Source: Brachionus rotundiformis (lineage: Eukaryota; Rotifera; Eurotatoria; Ploima; Brachionidae). From it: a DNA stretch of 64,000 nucleotides. Position numbers and translations under genes: made by a program. Numbering within the stretch: position 1 is the stretch's first letter; every line of letters begins with the position of its first letter. Where the stretch lies: the NCBI GenBank assembly GCA_016802295.1, contig JAESIW010000118.1, positions 1,907,430-1,971,429 of the forward strand, read 5' to 3'. The notes beneath the pieces are model-generated. The model ran no database searches. It was not told where the DNA came from and saw only the letters and a program-made list of their open reading frames with translations. This document shows, one piece after another, positions 47,794 to 60,300 of the stretch.

Positions 47794-47902
47794 ATGATCT
47801 TGTCAGAGCAAAAAAAAGAGCTGCGTTTCACCCAAGAGCCAGATGTGGCGAACCACTCTTTACAAGTCCAGCCAAAACTTACCGACAAACTGAACCACCC
47901 AG
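47794..47902 (+). CDS. Candidate first coding exon, MILSEQKKELRF...
   Basis: ATG 20 nt after a good acceptor (AATTTCTTTAG, 47773). It encodes 36 residues (MILSEQKKELRFTQEPDVAN, then HSLQVQPKLTDKLNHP) and ends at a consensus donor CAG|GTAAGC in phase 1. The codon mix and GC are gene-like. It probably begins the large plus-strand gene below. However, the phase does not match the exon at 48344 directly, so a small exon in between, or a separate gene, must be allowed. Confidence 0.55.
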
Positions 47903-48343
47903 GTAAGCGCTCATTTTTAATTATTCAAGGTCTTTTTGTATTTTATCTCAATTCCTTTTTATATATTGATTTAGCAATAAATAAAAACTATAAAATAAAA
48001 TAGAAAAAAAACTTATTTTAATAATTTTATTTTCAACAAAAAATTATTTCCTCTTCTAAATTAAATCATGTTTTTTTTTTATTTTGTGTTAAGTATTTTT
48101 TAATTTATTGCATCATTAATTTTTTTCCAATTGATCAATTTTATTAATATTATTATTTAAAAAAAAAACCCAGTTGGGGTGCTAGTCTAATTATATGAAT
48201 TATGCGGATTAAAAAGGTCGTTCACATTTATATTAAATTAACTAAAATCCGGCATATGCCTCCTAAAAGTTATTAAAAAAATAAAAATAAACACTTCAGA
48301 TACAAAAAGCCTTGAATACTTAAAAAGCTTATTAACTTTTTAG

Positions 48344-51300
48344 ATTAAGAATTTTGTGCATAGGATACCGCAGCGTTGCCTTAGCATTGGGAATTGCTGC
48401 GTTCATAGCCAGCTGTGTTCTATTGACATGTCTTATTAGGCAAACAAGATCACCCAAAAGTCCAAGAAGCCGCCACACACAACCCAAACTGGATTCCAAA
48501 TCTGCATCATCCAATTCGACTCGATCGAATCAAGTTAGTCGATGAGTTTTTATTTTTGACAAGTTTCCCTTCACCCTAATAAAACTTTATCTTCTATTAT
48601 AAAAAGCTATACATTTTTATCTTATTATATCTGTGTCTTTTTTATCGATTTGACAAAAAAGATAATTTCCTCAATCAATTTTGAGTCGACTTTTTTCTCT
48701 TTAATTATGTTCAATGTGCCAAAGGTAATTAAATTTTGTTGCCACTGGAGCTCTCTTTTGGAGCCAAGTCTCGAACCACCTTGCTACTTGCTAATCTTCT
48801 AGATATATAAAGTTATTATGCAAGCAAAGCCTGTCTATCTGCCTGCTTGCTTGCCTTCTTGCTTAGATAAAACTAATTGAATATTTAATTTTTGGCTTCG
48901 ATTGGTTTTGGTGTCTTGGGGCTCTCATCAAGTATGCCAAGTGAATTTTTTTACGTAAATTTCTAATTAAAAAGTCAAAAAAAATTCCTTTATCAATCAT
49001 TTATTTTCTCTTTTAAGTGAAATTTTATACTATTTAAATAAATTGTATAATTTCCTCATCAAAGTAAACTAATACGGAATACTCAGAATGCTAATTAGAA
49101 AGATATCTTGGTAGAATTCCTCGAATTCTATTCAAATATTGATAAAATAGTTCTTCTTATTATATTCGTAGTCTATTCGGCACACGGCCCTTGAGTCTTA
49201 GTTTAATTAGGATAGGGCTGCACATTGGTGTTTGATTGTTCAAATACCAGAAAAGTTTATTATTGTTATTTTTTGTTGGTTAGGAATTTTTCAAGATTCA
49301 ATTAGTGAATTTTATCATTTAAATTATAAATTCTAATTAATCTATTGAAAAATTTTGTGCCTATTATGCCCAATAATTTTTAATTCAGGCGAAAAATAAA
49401 ATAAAAAATATTATTAAATTGACAATAATTATTAATAAGAAGTTTGATTGAATGACATATAAAAAACGCTTTAAATTCCAAGCAACTAGTTCCGATAGGG
49501 AACAAAGATAATTTAAACTAATTTAATTTTTTTTCATTTTTCATTTTTTGTTCTCAATTATTATTTTTAATTAAACAAATAATTTTATTTAATTGTAGCT
49601 AAGCGAAATTAATTTGTATTTATTTAGCATTTATTTGGGTTTTAATAAACAAAATAAGAGAATATTTTAATAAAAATTTTTTCCCGTATTTCAATATGTT
49701 ATTAAATTTGTTGTCCAACTAGAAAATATAAAGAATGTATTGATTTTTTAGAAGATATTATATGACTGATTAAAAATATTAAATGTTAATCTATTTTTTA
49801 GCCTTTTCCAAATTGGCTTCAAGGCTAAATTAGAAAATTTTTTAAGCCAAATTTTTCTAAGGATTTGTTTCTTCTACGGCTTTAGGTGCATTAAAACCGA
49901 TTTTTTAATCAATCACGTCTAGATCAACCTTTTATAAAATTAATTGCATTTTTTTTGTTCAAAAAAAAGATACAAATTGGCATAGATTGAGATTTTTATC
50001 AGTCATGAAATAATGCTTATTTTTCAATATAATTTTAAATGTTTTTTCATGCTACATTTATAGATAAATGTTAAACTTTTAAAAAAACCAAGAAATTTAG
50101 TTGATTTATTACATTTGTAAATTTTGTTTAAAATCAACTCTAGCATTAATAATTAATCTTTTATAAGATTAATTTAGATTAGATTATTATTCAAAATTTT
50201 GTTCTATCTATCTGATTTATTGATTATTTTTAAAATTAAGATTAGATTTTATTTTTATTAGTATTATTTTTTTTTAATGTCTTTTCAAAATTGTACAAAC
50301 TATTTTTAATTAATGAATATAATTAAACTAATATTTGGCTTGTATCAAATATTTTACTAGGTTCTGCTTTTCATAAATTATTGTAAATATTAACAAATAG
50401 ATTTTTAATTTATTAAATATTAATCAAAATAAATTATTGGTCATTGATAAATAAATTTGAATAGCTAAATTAATAGTTTGGTTCTTTGGATAAGTCGGAA
50501 AATCCCAGACCCCCTCATCTAACTGCTTATTTTTTTAACTTATAGCTCTTTAATTAAAAGTAGCTTGATACATGGTTTAATTTTGAAAATTGATAATATT
50601 TATATTAATTATATACTACTTGTAATTTAATTACTATTACGCAAATATCAATTTATCTAAGGACTAAAACTTGAAATCTAATAAAGCCTTTTTTTTAAAT
50701 CCTATTAAGATAAACAACCTTAAAATATTTATTAAGGTATTTAATTAACTATTAATAGATTTTGCTCTCTTGGGCTCAACTAGCTATCGTATTTCACTTT
50801 AAAAAAAAACTCTTATTTTAAAGCTTATTATTTATTTATTTATTTTAAAATTATTCTGGCAAAACTTGTTAATTTAAGCTTTAAAAGATTTAGACCGAAA
50901 AATCATTTGTTTTATTCCCCTTTGGCTAAATTAATAGAATAATTGTTAACTATTAAATTGAGAGAATATTTATTAAGTTTAATTGTTGATGATAGAGCAA
51001 ATATTGAATCTTTTGTCAAAATATCAATTCATAAGCATTTATTAGTATTTATTTTTTGTGTTGTTGATAATTTAATTTCTAAAAAAAAGAATATGATTGT
51101 ATTTTAGGTATAATAGATCATAAATAATGTTAAAAAGCTTTAATTTTTATTAAAATTTGAATTTATTATTTGTCATTCTGGACAATTGTGGTTAGGGGTA
51201 AGCAGTAAGCATGTGTCTGAACTGTTTCCATTAATTTTACCATTGTTCTAATTTGTTTTGTTTCGATATCTGGGTTCTAGATTATGGAAGAACTTTTCTT

Positions 51301-54300
51301 ATCTAATCTCAAGTTAAATGGGTCTCAGAGCGACTTGAAAGCTCTTAAGTGGATGCCTGATTTGGCCCAAAACCGATTAATAGATTAAAAAAAATTAAAA
51401 TAATTTTTTTATACTTAAACTAAGCAAAATGAATTCTCAATTAGAGCAATTAGCTCAAGATGATGGTATGTAACTTTGGTATTTGAGTAAAGACCGATAG
51501 TTAGAGGCAAAGATGGCGTATCAAAATCTCATCAATCATGTTCGATCCAATCTAAAATCTGAATATGAGCTATTTATTCAACTAGAAGGAACTCGTCTGG
51601 TTATCTATTTACAGATAAGAAGAACTATACGAACCATTAGAAGATAGGCTTAATTTCAACTGAATGATTTTTGAGTGTTGTAAGTGATTAAGATTTAATT
51701 ACTCACTCATTGTATAGAGGCTTTTGTTTAGTGTTAAGATACAATGCTCATAATCAAATGATCATAAACAAATCTAACAAGAAATAGTACAAGTTTAACT
51801 CAAACTATCTTTTCTCTTCTAAACCCTAGCCATATTTTCGAATATAAATAAAAAGTTAAGATTAAATTTTATAATTAATTCAGCTACATATCGATTTTTG
51901 AGCTAGTTAAAGCTCTCTCTAGTCTTATGTTACTATTTTATTCAATTGATATTCAATCTGTCTTGAGCCTTGTTGTTCGCCTTAGATTTGCCAAGCTTTT
52001 ATCTAAATGCAAAAACCAGCGTCAGCTAAAATCTTAAGTCTAGGAAATTACATGTTCTAATTTGTTTAACTGGTGTAAATAAATAATGATTAAAGCATTT
52101 GTTGAAAATAGATTAGCACTTTTTTTATCTTAAATTACTGCTACCAAGCTCCCAGTATGTAAATAAACAATTTCTGGACACTTGTCTCAAAGATCAGGCA
52201 TTCTAATTTATTTGCCATATTACAAAAGTTAATCTGAATAAAATTCAAATAAATCTTTTCATTCTTAACCATTAATTAAATTATTAAAATAGGTTAAAAT
52301 AAATTTAAATATTTTTTGTCAATCTTTAACAAGTGTTTAGTTTCGGATAAAATTAAAAAAAAAAGTGTAATCTAAAACTGGCAAAGTAAAGTGGTAAAAC
52401 AAGTAAAAAATTGATCAAGAATTTATTTAATTAAAACTTAATATAATAAGAAAAATTAATTTTCAGTGGTTGTTGCAAATTAGCAAAATAAAATAGATTA
52501 CTCCAAGATAATATTTTAATTTAAGAAAATAGAAAAATACTGCTAGAAATAAGATAATAATTATAAACATATTTTTTTATTATTTTTTTATTTACAATGC
52601 AAAAAACTTGTTAATTTTATTTGTTCTAATTTTTCTAATCAATTTTTTGGTTGCATTTAAAAAATTAAAATTTTGTGTCAATTAATTTGAATAATTGAGC
52701 TTTATCTCTTTTTTCTTTTGATATTTAATAATTTTAAATTTTCGTCACTCTTAGGGTCATTAGGAAAAGATTAATTTTTAATTTGAGTAGGAAGAACGCC
52801 ATTTAAATAAGATTTCTTCCGGAATTTTAAAATAATTTTTATAATTTATGAATTTAAATTTATTAGAAAAAAAAGAAAAAGCTTAAACTATGTGATGAAA
52901 ATTAAATTGTTCTTTATAAACAAACAATTAATAAATGAGACGTGATTTAGGCTAAGAGTTGAGTTTTTAAGAAGTTTATGTGACACTGATTTATAAAAAA
53001 AAATTCTAAAATAAATCATGAAATCTAATAAGTTATTAATTAAATCACGTGCCTAGTTAATACATTTTGCCATTAAATGAACACATTGAGAGCAATGTTT
53101 ACTTTAATTTGATTGTGGAAAGACTTGTTCCCGTTGAGGCCAAAACAAACAAATTCAAAAATCAAAAAAAAGAAAGGCTTTTTTCTAATTATTGAAGACA
53201 AATGAAAATAATTTTTATTTTTTTGCCAGAATAAGTATTAAATAGAGCAATATAATATATTTAACAAAAATTATAATCTTGGAAGAATATATTTTTATGG
53301 TAAAAAAAAATTACCAAAGTATTATTTCAGATAAATATTGCTTTATTATGACAGGTAATCAAGAAAATTATTATTTTATAATTTGGTATAGTGTGATAAA
53401 CTTAAAAAAAAGATACATCAATATGCTCAAATACTAATTTATGATTTATGGCGTATATATTATTTAATTTTAAGTGAATTTTGATTTAAGTGGAACTTTT
53501 TACTTAGCGCTCTGCAACACATCATAAACAGACTAATGTGTTTTGATATGATACACATTTAGATAATTCCGTCAAATTAACTTACGAAAGTTTTTCAGGT
53601 AAATAATCTAATTTAAGAATAGATATAGATTTTTTTTCTTCATTTAATCATGTAACTAATCTAATTCATGCTGTTCGAGTGCCTGTTTGTGAGCAAAACA
53701 TGACTGTCTTTTCGTGCCGTAAATTCTCTTTGTAAAGAATATAAATAAATGAAAGATTGTTGAGATAAATTAAGCTTATGTCATTTATAAGAAATATTTA
53801 AGAAAAGATAAAAGATTATTTCGCATTTATTAAAATAAGAATCAAGTAATTTCTAAAATAATTATGTTGAGCATTTTTTTAAAGTGATAAATTTTCTAAT
53901 TAAATTAATAAACAAAAAGTTTTATGAGTTTTAATTTTTTTATATCTAATAAAATTTTTTAGTTAAAAAATAAAACAAGTGTAATATACTCTTGAGCCAA
54001 AGTGATATATTAATAATAAAATTTTCTTAACACAATCCAAAAATAGTTGTCACTTAGTATCTTTTTTCGCTATCTAATTAAAAAATTAAATTTTTTTACA
54101 AAAAAATATTACGTGAATGAGCAATTATGAAATGGTAGATTTTATTTTATAAAAAAAAATTGAATTTTAAGCTAATTGAGAAGAAAGTTTCAAAGGGAAA
54201 TCATTTGGAAAATTTTTAATGGCAATTCTGAAAAACGGTACCATTTTTTTAGTTAATTGTTTGCATTTTGATTATAACAAGTAAAAATAAATACAATAGA

Positions 54301-57300
54301 AATATATTTATTATTAATTTATTTTAAATTTATTGTCTTAATTAAATAGAAACAATCTCATTGTTCGATATCCAAAAATATAATAAACACTCTATCTTAT
54401 TTATATAGATACTAGTGGTAGTCTAAGCCGAATATTTTACTCGTATATCATATTCAATTTTGTCATTTTTTTTTCAATGAGTTTAATTTTAGATAATTAA
54501 GTTTGGGAAATTTTTCTAAACATTCAAAAATTCATATCAATATTTGTCAATTTAAAATGAAAACAAAAGCATTCAATTGACATTCTGGCTTAAATTTTCT
54601 TGTATCAGTGACATTTAGACAATAATTTATTTAAATTGTTGTTAATTATTTAAAAAGATTTAATTTAATTTATCAAATTTTAATTATACACAATTAATAA
54701 CCAGTGAGGAAATAATTTTCGAATTTTTTTGACAAAGCTCTCCATTTTTAAACAATAAAGTTAAGTTATTTAGAGAGAGAGAGACTTTATGAACTTTATT
54801 TTATAATATCATATCTTGGAATTTAGTCAATCTGACTTTATACACCTTCCATTAGGATCTGTATTGATGTTAGGCTGATTTCAGGCATACATTTTAGTAT
54901 TCTGAGCCTCAATTGGTGAAGTGTTTTCGCTTCCCATCTACCATTGACCAAAAATCTTAAATAGGTTTATCTTAAAGCAAACTTGCAGGGTTACACATCC
55001 TGTTGACATGATCGATTGAACTTTGTCTGTACCCATCAATTTTAATTAAAGTCTAATATATGATGTTTTATCTTGAAAACAAAGTATTTTTATGTTATCT
55101 AAAAGATGCCTTTTCTAATTATTAAAAATCATTTGTGAAATATTTATTTTACAAGACTTCAATTATGCATACAGAATAGAATCGATTGCCAAACTATTTG
55201 GTTCACTATATATATTTTTATCATTACCACAAATAATAAATATGGTAAAGAATAATTTTCTTGCTAAGTTGGTTTAATGGTAACGGTTACCATTAAGACA
55301 ACTTTTATTTAGTACAAGTAGTAGAAGCTGTAGCAGGCTATTCCATCAAATCTATCTAAAGCAGCTTTGAAGCCTGCGGTTGACTTAGATGTTACCACAT
55401 TTTCCAGTAGCTTATTCCAGTGCGGAACTACTTTGTTTGATCACTTCTCTCTTAAATCTGATGTAATAGCCTCTTATTGCCACATCTGGACCTTTAATTA
55501 CTGATCTATTTATCAGATCTTTGGTCAGGTTTTTTTTGGTCATACATTTAGTCTGCCAAAATGTATCGCTTTGCACTTATCAGCACTCAGGCCCAGTGTG
55601 ACCATTAGGAATTTTTTCTAAGTAACTTTAAGTTTACCAGGATATTGGTAATTTTATTTTCAATAGTCTTCATTTATTTATATGCAATTCTTTATTTTTT
55701 TAATTTAAAAGGCTCTTTGGTAAACAAAGCTATAAATTGGAATAGTTAAAGATACAAAAATTAGATATAAGCAAAAAAGTCACATAATAATTGGTATTTT
55801 TGAGCATTAGAAGTTTTCGTGGAAAAAGGGTTAAAGACTCTTAAATTTGGCATTTAGAGATCCAAAAAAATGTTAAATTTAGTGTTTGCCAATTGAGAAG
55901 TTAGTGGCTCAATTAATCTTAATTAGAATGCAACACAAACCGAGACTTTGCTCTTAAATTAATACCCTTATCTAACAAGAACTATTTTTTTGCAGATTTT
56001 AGGCTTGAAAAATGTACCAAGCAAGCGGTCAAGCTTGACCAAAAGAAAACAGTCCAATTCAATCGAGTGCATACTATGCCACAAGAACCAGTTGATAATT
56101 GAATCCGAGGACAACTCGTCACGCACCAATTCAAATTTGTACGAAATAAACTGTTCCGGTTTGAGCAACGAGCGCAAACGAAGCCAACTCCGGGCCCAAT
56201 TCTTAGTCAAATTTCACCCATTTAGCCTCAAGCTTCCGGACAAAACAAACGTAATCAAAAACCTGCAGCGCTCAAGCAGCATAGCACGCAATCACGATAG
56301 AAAAATGAGCCAACGGTGTTGCCTGAGTGTGTCGGTGGTGCCGTTCGATAAACAATCGGCAAAGAACAAGAGCAAATCCAAAGCAAAATCCAAAATAAAT
56401 AATCCCAGCATACAACTAGTAAGCATTAATTATACTTACATAATTAATCTGTTTAAGTTGTACGCTAGTTTCATTAGTATAATTTAGTTTTTGATAGATG
56501 AGAGTTAATATACCATTAAGGCTAGTCGTAGATCTATTTTAGCTCATTAATTAAGAGAAGAAACAAAAAAATACGAAAGAGGGGGTAATTATCTTTTCAG
56601 TGTTTAGCTTTTAATCAGCAAGCAATCTGATTTTTCTACTCTTTTCTCTATTTTTATTTACATATTTTGATTTTCAATTTATATTTTTATTTATTTTAAT
56701 AGTTTGAGGAAATCCTCAGACCACACGTTATGGATCTTAGTCCTTCTTTTCAGCCTAGCATTTGAAGCGTAAAAATAAGATCAAAACTATTGATTATATC
56801 AGAGTACGGGATAAGTAAAAATTATGACTAAAAAATAAGTCAAGTTTTTTAGTTTTTTATACTTATTAACTGAAATTTTCATATAAGCAGTTGTATTTTT
56901 TGTTTAACACTAGAAGCACCAACGAGTCAAAATGACTCTTTTTCGATTTTTGGCCGCTAATATCCAAGTAAACTATTGTTATTAGAGCATAACTTTTTTT
57001 TTTCAGCATAAGAATAAGAATAACTTTCTATATTAACTAAATTCAGATAAAAAAAAATTTGTCTTTGTGCAAAATCAAGTATATACTACTAGAAGCACCA
57101 AAACGAGTCATTTTGACTCGTTTTTCAATTAAAATTTTGAATTTAGCTACAAAATCAATGTATCAGTCATAAAATATAAATAAAAAGTATACAAATTTTT
57201 AAAAAACTGACTCAAACCTTAATACTTGAACGAAAATAAGCAAATTTAATAAAAGCGAAAATTAAAGTTTTTGTATTTTACATGAAAGACGAAGAATAGG

Positions 57301-60300
57301 CTCACAAAGAAATTAATTCAATAAAAGATCAATTTTTTGCTAGATACTTTTTTTAGCTAATTTTTAAATTTCTCTCAATTAAAATTAAGTTTTGAATAGA
57401 TTTATCCGATTAATAATTTTTTATCCATTAGATTTCATTAAAACGAGTCAAAATGACTCGTTTTGGTGCTTCTAGTGTTAAGATAGGTGTATTTGTTAGA
57501 TAGTGATCTAAATTTTCTAAACGCTGCTGATGATCTATTCTTTTATGCAAAAATACCCATACACCCATAGGCCTGATCCTGCACTTATATTTTAACAGTT
57601 TATTTACATGTATTTATCCGCAAGCATATTAGTCTCAAAAGATTTAAATTACTTTATAAAGCGCTTCAAGAGAACAATTAGTTTCATACTTTATCTACAA
57701 TCTTTAAATACAATAACGTTCTAGTTTATATTTTTATTATATCATTTCATTGAATTTGGTCAATCCGACTTTAGACAATTCTTCTCTTTTGTAGCATTTT
57801 CACAAGTAGCTTCAGCTTGTTGTTCTTGATTGGTTAGTGAGACTCATATTCTTTTTGAACCTGCTTGACGCAAAGGTGACTGCATCGAGTTGATCATTTA
57901 AGCCGCTTCTTAGAATAGAAGCAAATTACTAAAAAATCTTTTTAATGCTATAACTAACAATAACAGATCTGTTTCGATGCTTTAGTCGTCAGGAATAGAC
58001 TGAAAGTGAAAAATACCTAACTAAATAGGTCCTAATCTGGCCGGAGTATAGCATAAGCGCCTTTCTCTTTAGATAGTACAATCGGAGCTCTTTTATCCGT
58101 AAGGCTTGGGACCAAAAATAAACTACTACGGTTTAAATTTTACAGATAGACTTTATTCATGCTTTTATCATTAAGAGAAAAGGGACGGATAAAAGAGCTT
58201 CGGCTGTATATTCTTAATGCCTGAATATGTTCTCATTGACGCACTTGCTATCCCTCCTTTCTGACGATGTTTCGGTGTTTATGCACATGACTTTCGCTTA
58301 GGCCTGTTCGCTAAGCCTCGAGTCTTTTGTTCTTAACAACAGTGAAGTAAAATCAATGCTGATTTCGGGAAGATTCTAATAGAAAAACTTGAACACATTT
58401 CACACTGAAAGCTTAAGAGGGATTGAACTGACACAGTGCAGTGTAAAACGTTGAAACTATACAGAGAACAAATTATGAACTAACCAGTCAATTCATCAAG
58501 AACAGAAGACTGGTGTGGCTAAGACATGTTTTCTTTTTTCTATTTAATAAATAAATTTTGGTTTTGCCAGAGTTTGTCCGAATGGCATTAGCCTTCGTTT
58601 AAACCCTCATGCTACGAGAGTTACAATTTTAATTATAAATTTGTGTCAATTATTAAGATGTAATTAACAACATATACAGTAAAGATTCAAGCAATAATGG
58701 GTTGAAAAAGACTGAGGCTTATTGAGAAAATGGTTGATGGGTCTAACTATGCTAACCTGTGTCCTCCATCACAAAACCATTAAAACTAATCAGTAAAAAA
58801 AATAAAACAAAATGATTTAGTTATTGTTAGTAGAATTAAAGATCAAGTGAAAGAAAGGGGTTTTATAGCGTACATATATGTGACAGAATTTCTCTATCTA
58901 TGAGATCTATTCTATATTTTTTACTTAAGAACTTGATGAATAAGTTATTTACTTGACTCATTACTTGACTGTCTCTAGCCTTAGTATTTTGTCTTTATTT
59001 TTTATCGAAGTTTTGTCTGGCTTAGACATGAAAATAACGCGCAAATCCAATAGAGGTCTTTAATGGGTCCTCGAAGGATGGCTCCACAAGGAGCGAATTA
59101 GGAAGACTATTTTTCTATTTTTCATCTAGCAGTCAAAAAGTTTGTCCATTAGGTTGATAGGAACCATTAGCTAAAGCTGGTCAGTTAAAAAATATTCTTA
59201 ACTTGGTTGTTTATTTCTGGTACCTTTAAACAATGGCTCTCATCTGACACAGAGGTCAAGAGAGGACTAGCTGTTTTTTAATCATGGTCTTGAACCTTAG
59301 AGACTCTTAGAAAATTATGACCTTGACCTTTTATTATAGATTATCTAATTGGTTGATTTAATTTAGACCAAGCAGGCAGACAGCGAGACAGACACGGCCG
59401 ATGACGCGCCCTATACCAAAGACACTCAAAAATTAATAGAGACAAAGCAAGAAGCTAAGTCACTAGAGTCACTGGACAAGCCGGACATGAGAAAATCGCT
59501 CAGCAAGAATTTAAACGAAATAATCAACTCGGTCTCGTCGGTGTCGTCCAGTCACGGCATTAGGAGCGAATGTGATCACGCCGTTCAGCACCCAATCGAA
59601 ACCAGTCTGATCGACTATGCCAACACAATACACACGCCGTCATCGACTTGTTCATCGGCGGCCAGTTTGTGCAAACCTCAAGAAGTCCAGAGGCGTGGCT
59701 CAGTTACAAGCGAGTCAAAAAAGCAAGCGCCAAATGAGTTCAACCTGCGCATAAACCAACTGAGATTTATCGACGAGAGCGCCTCGTCGACAGCTGTTAC
59801 TTCGCCGATGGGATCGACCAGCCATTTGTACTGGCCCAAACGGCCGCCTCAACAACAGCACAAGCTCCTAAGCTCGTCAAGCACGAGCAGTTCAAGGACT
59901 ATATCATTGCCAGCCTCTTCCAGCTGCTCACAAACAAGCTCCGGACAATCGACACCCAAACAACAACTAAAACAAAAGAGAACCTTGAGCATACAACGAC
60001 AAGCCAATGTACAGTCTTCCACTGAGACCCTTTGCTCCGAGAGCAGTCAATTGCAGCGTCAACACGAGCTTCTCGGCGCACACTACCTAGCCGATGTTAA
60101 GGCCAACAACAAACATTCGACCAGCGAACAAGATGACGATGAAATTGTTAACATTATTTCGCACAACAGCAGCCAACCACCAGCACACTTGCCAATACCA
60201 AATCGTACTGGCGTTAGTTTGAAAAATTTTGAAGACTCGTACTCCGAGGATGATTCTTACTACAGTCATTTGTATGCCGAGAACAAGAAATTACTCGAAA

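Larger units (their letters stand above)
48534..55995. other. Long intron, 7.5 kb
   Basis: AT-rich. LINE debris is seen only near 54.8-55.6 kb. A short ATG frame ending at a good donor occurs at 51429-51465 but leads nowhere convincing. An 11-bp-arm perfect hairpin TTAATGGTAAC/G/GTTACCATTAA lies at about 55272-55294. Confidence 0.5.
56419..59366. other. Intron, 2.9 kb, rich in mobile-element remnants
   Basis: Contains the piggyBac-like MITE, two LINE remnants, a pogo/Tigger-like MITE and a possible SINE tail near 59080; see separate entries. Confidence 0.6.

Noticed and set aside
51429..51465. Short ATG exon MNSQLEQLAQDD with a good GTATGT donor
   Set aside because: No downstream exon with matching phase gives a meaningful protein, and it does not join to the exon at 55996. 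It could be an alternative promoter exon but is unsupported.
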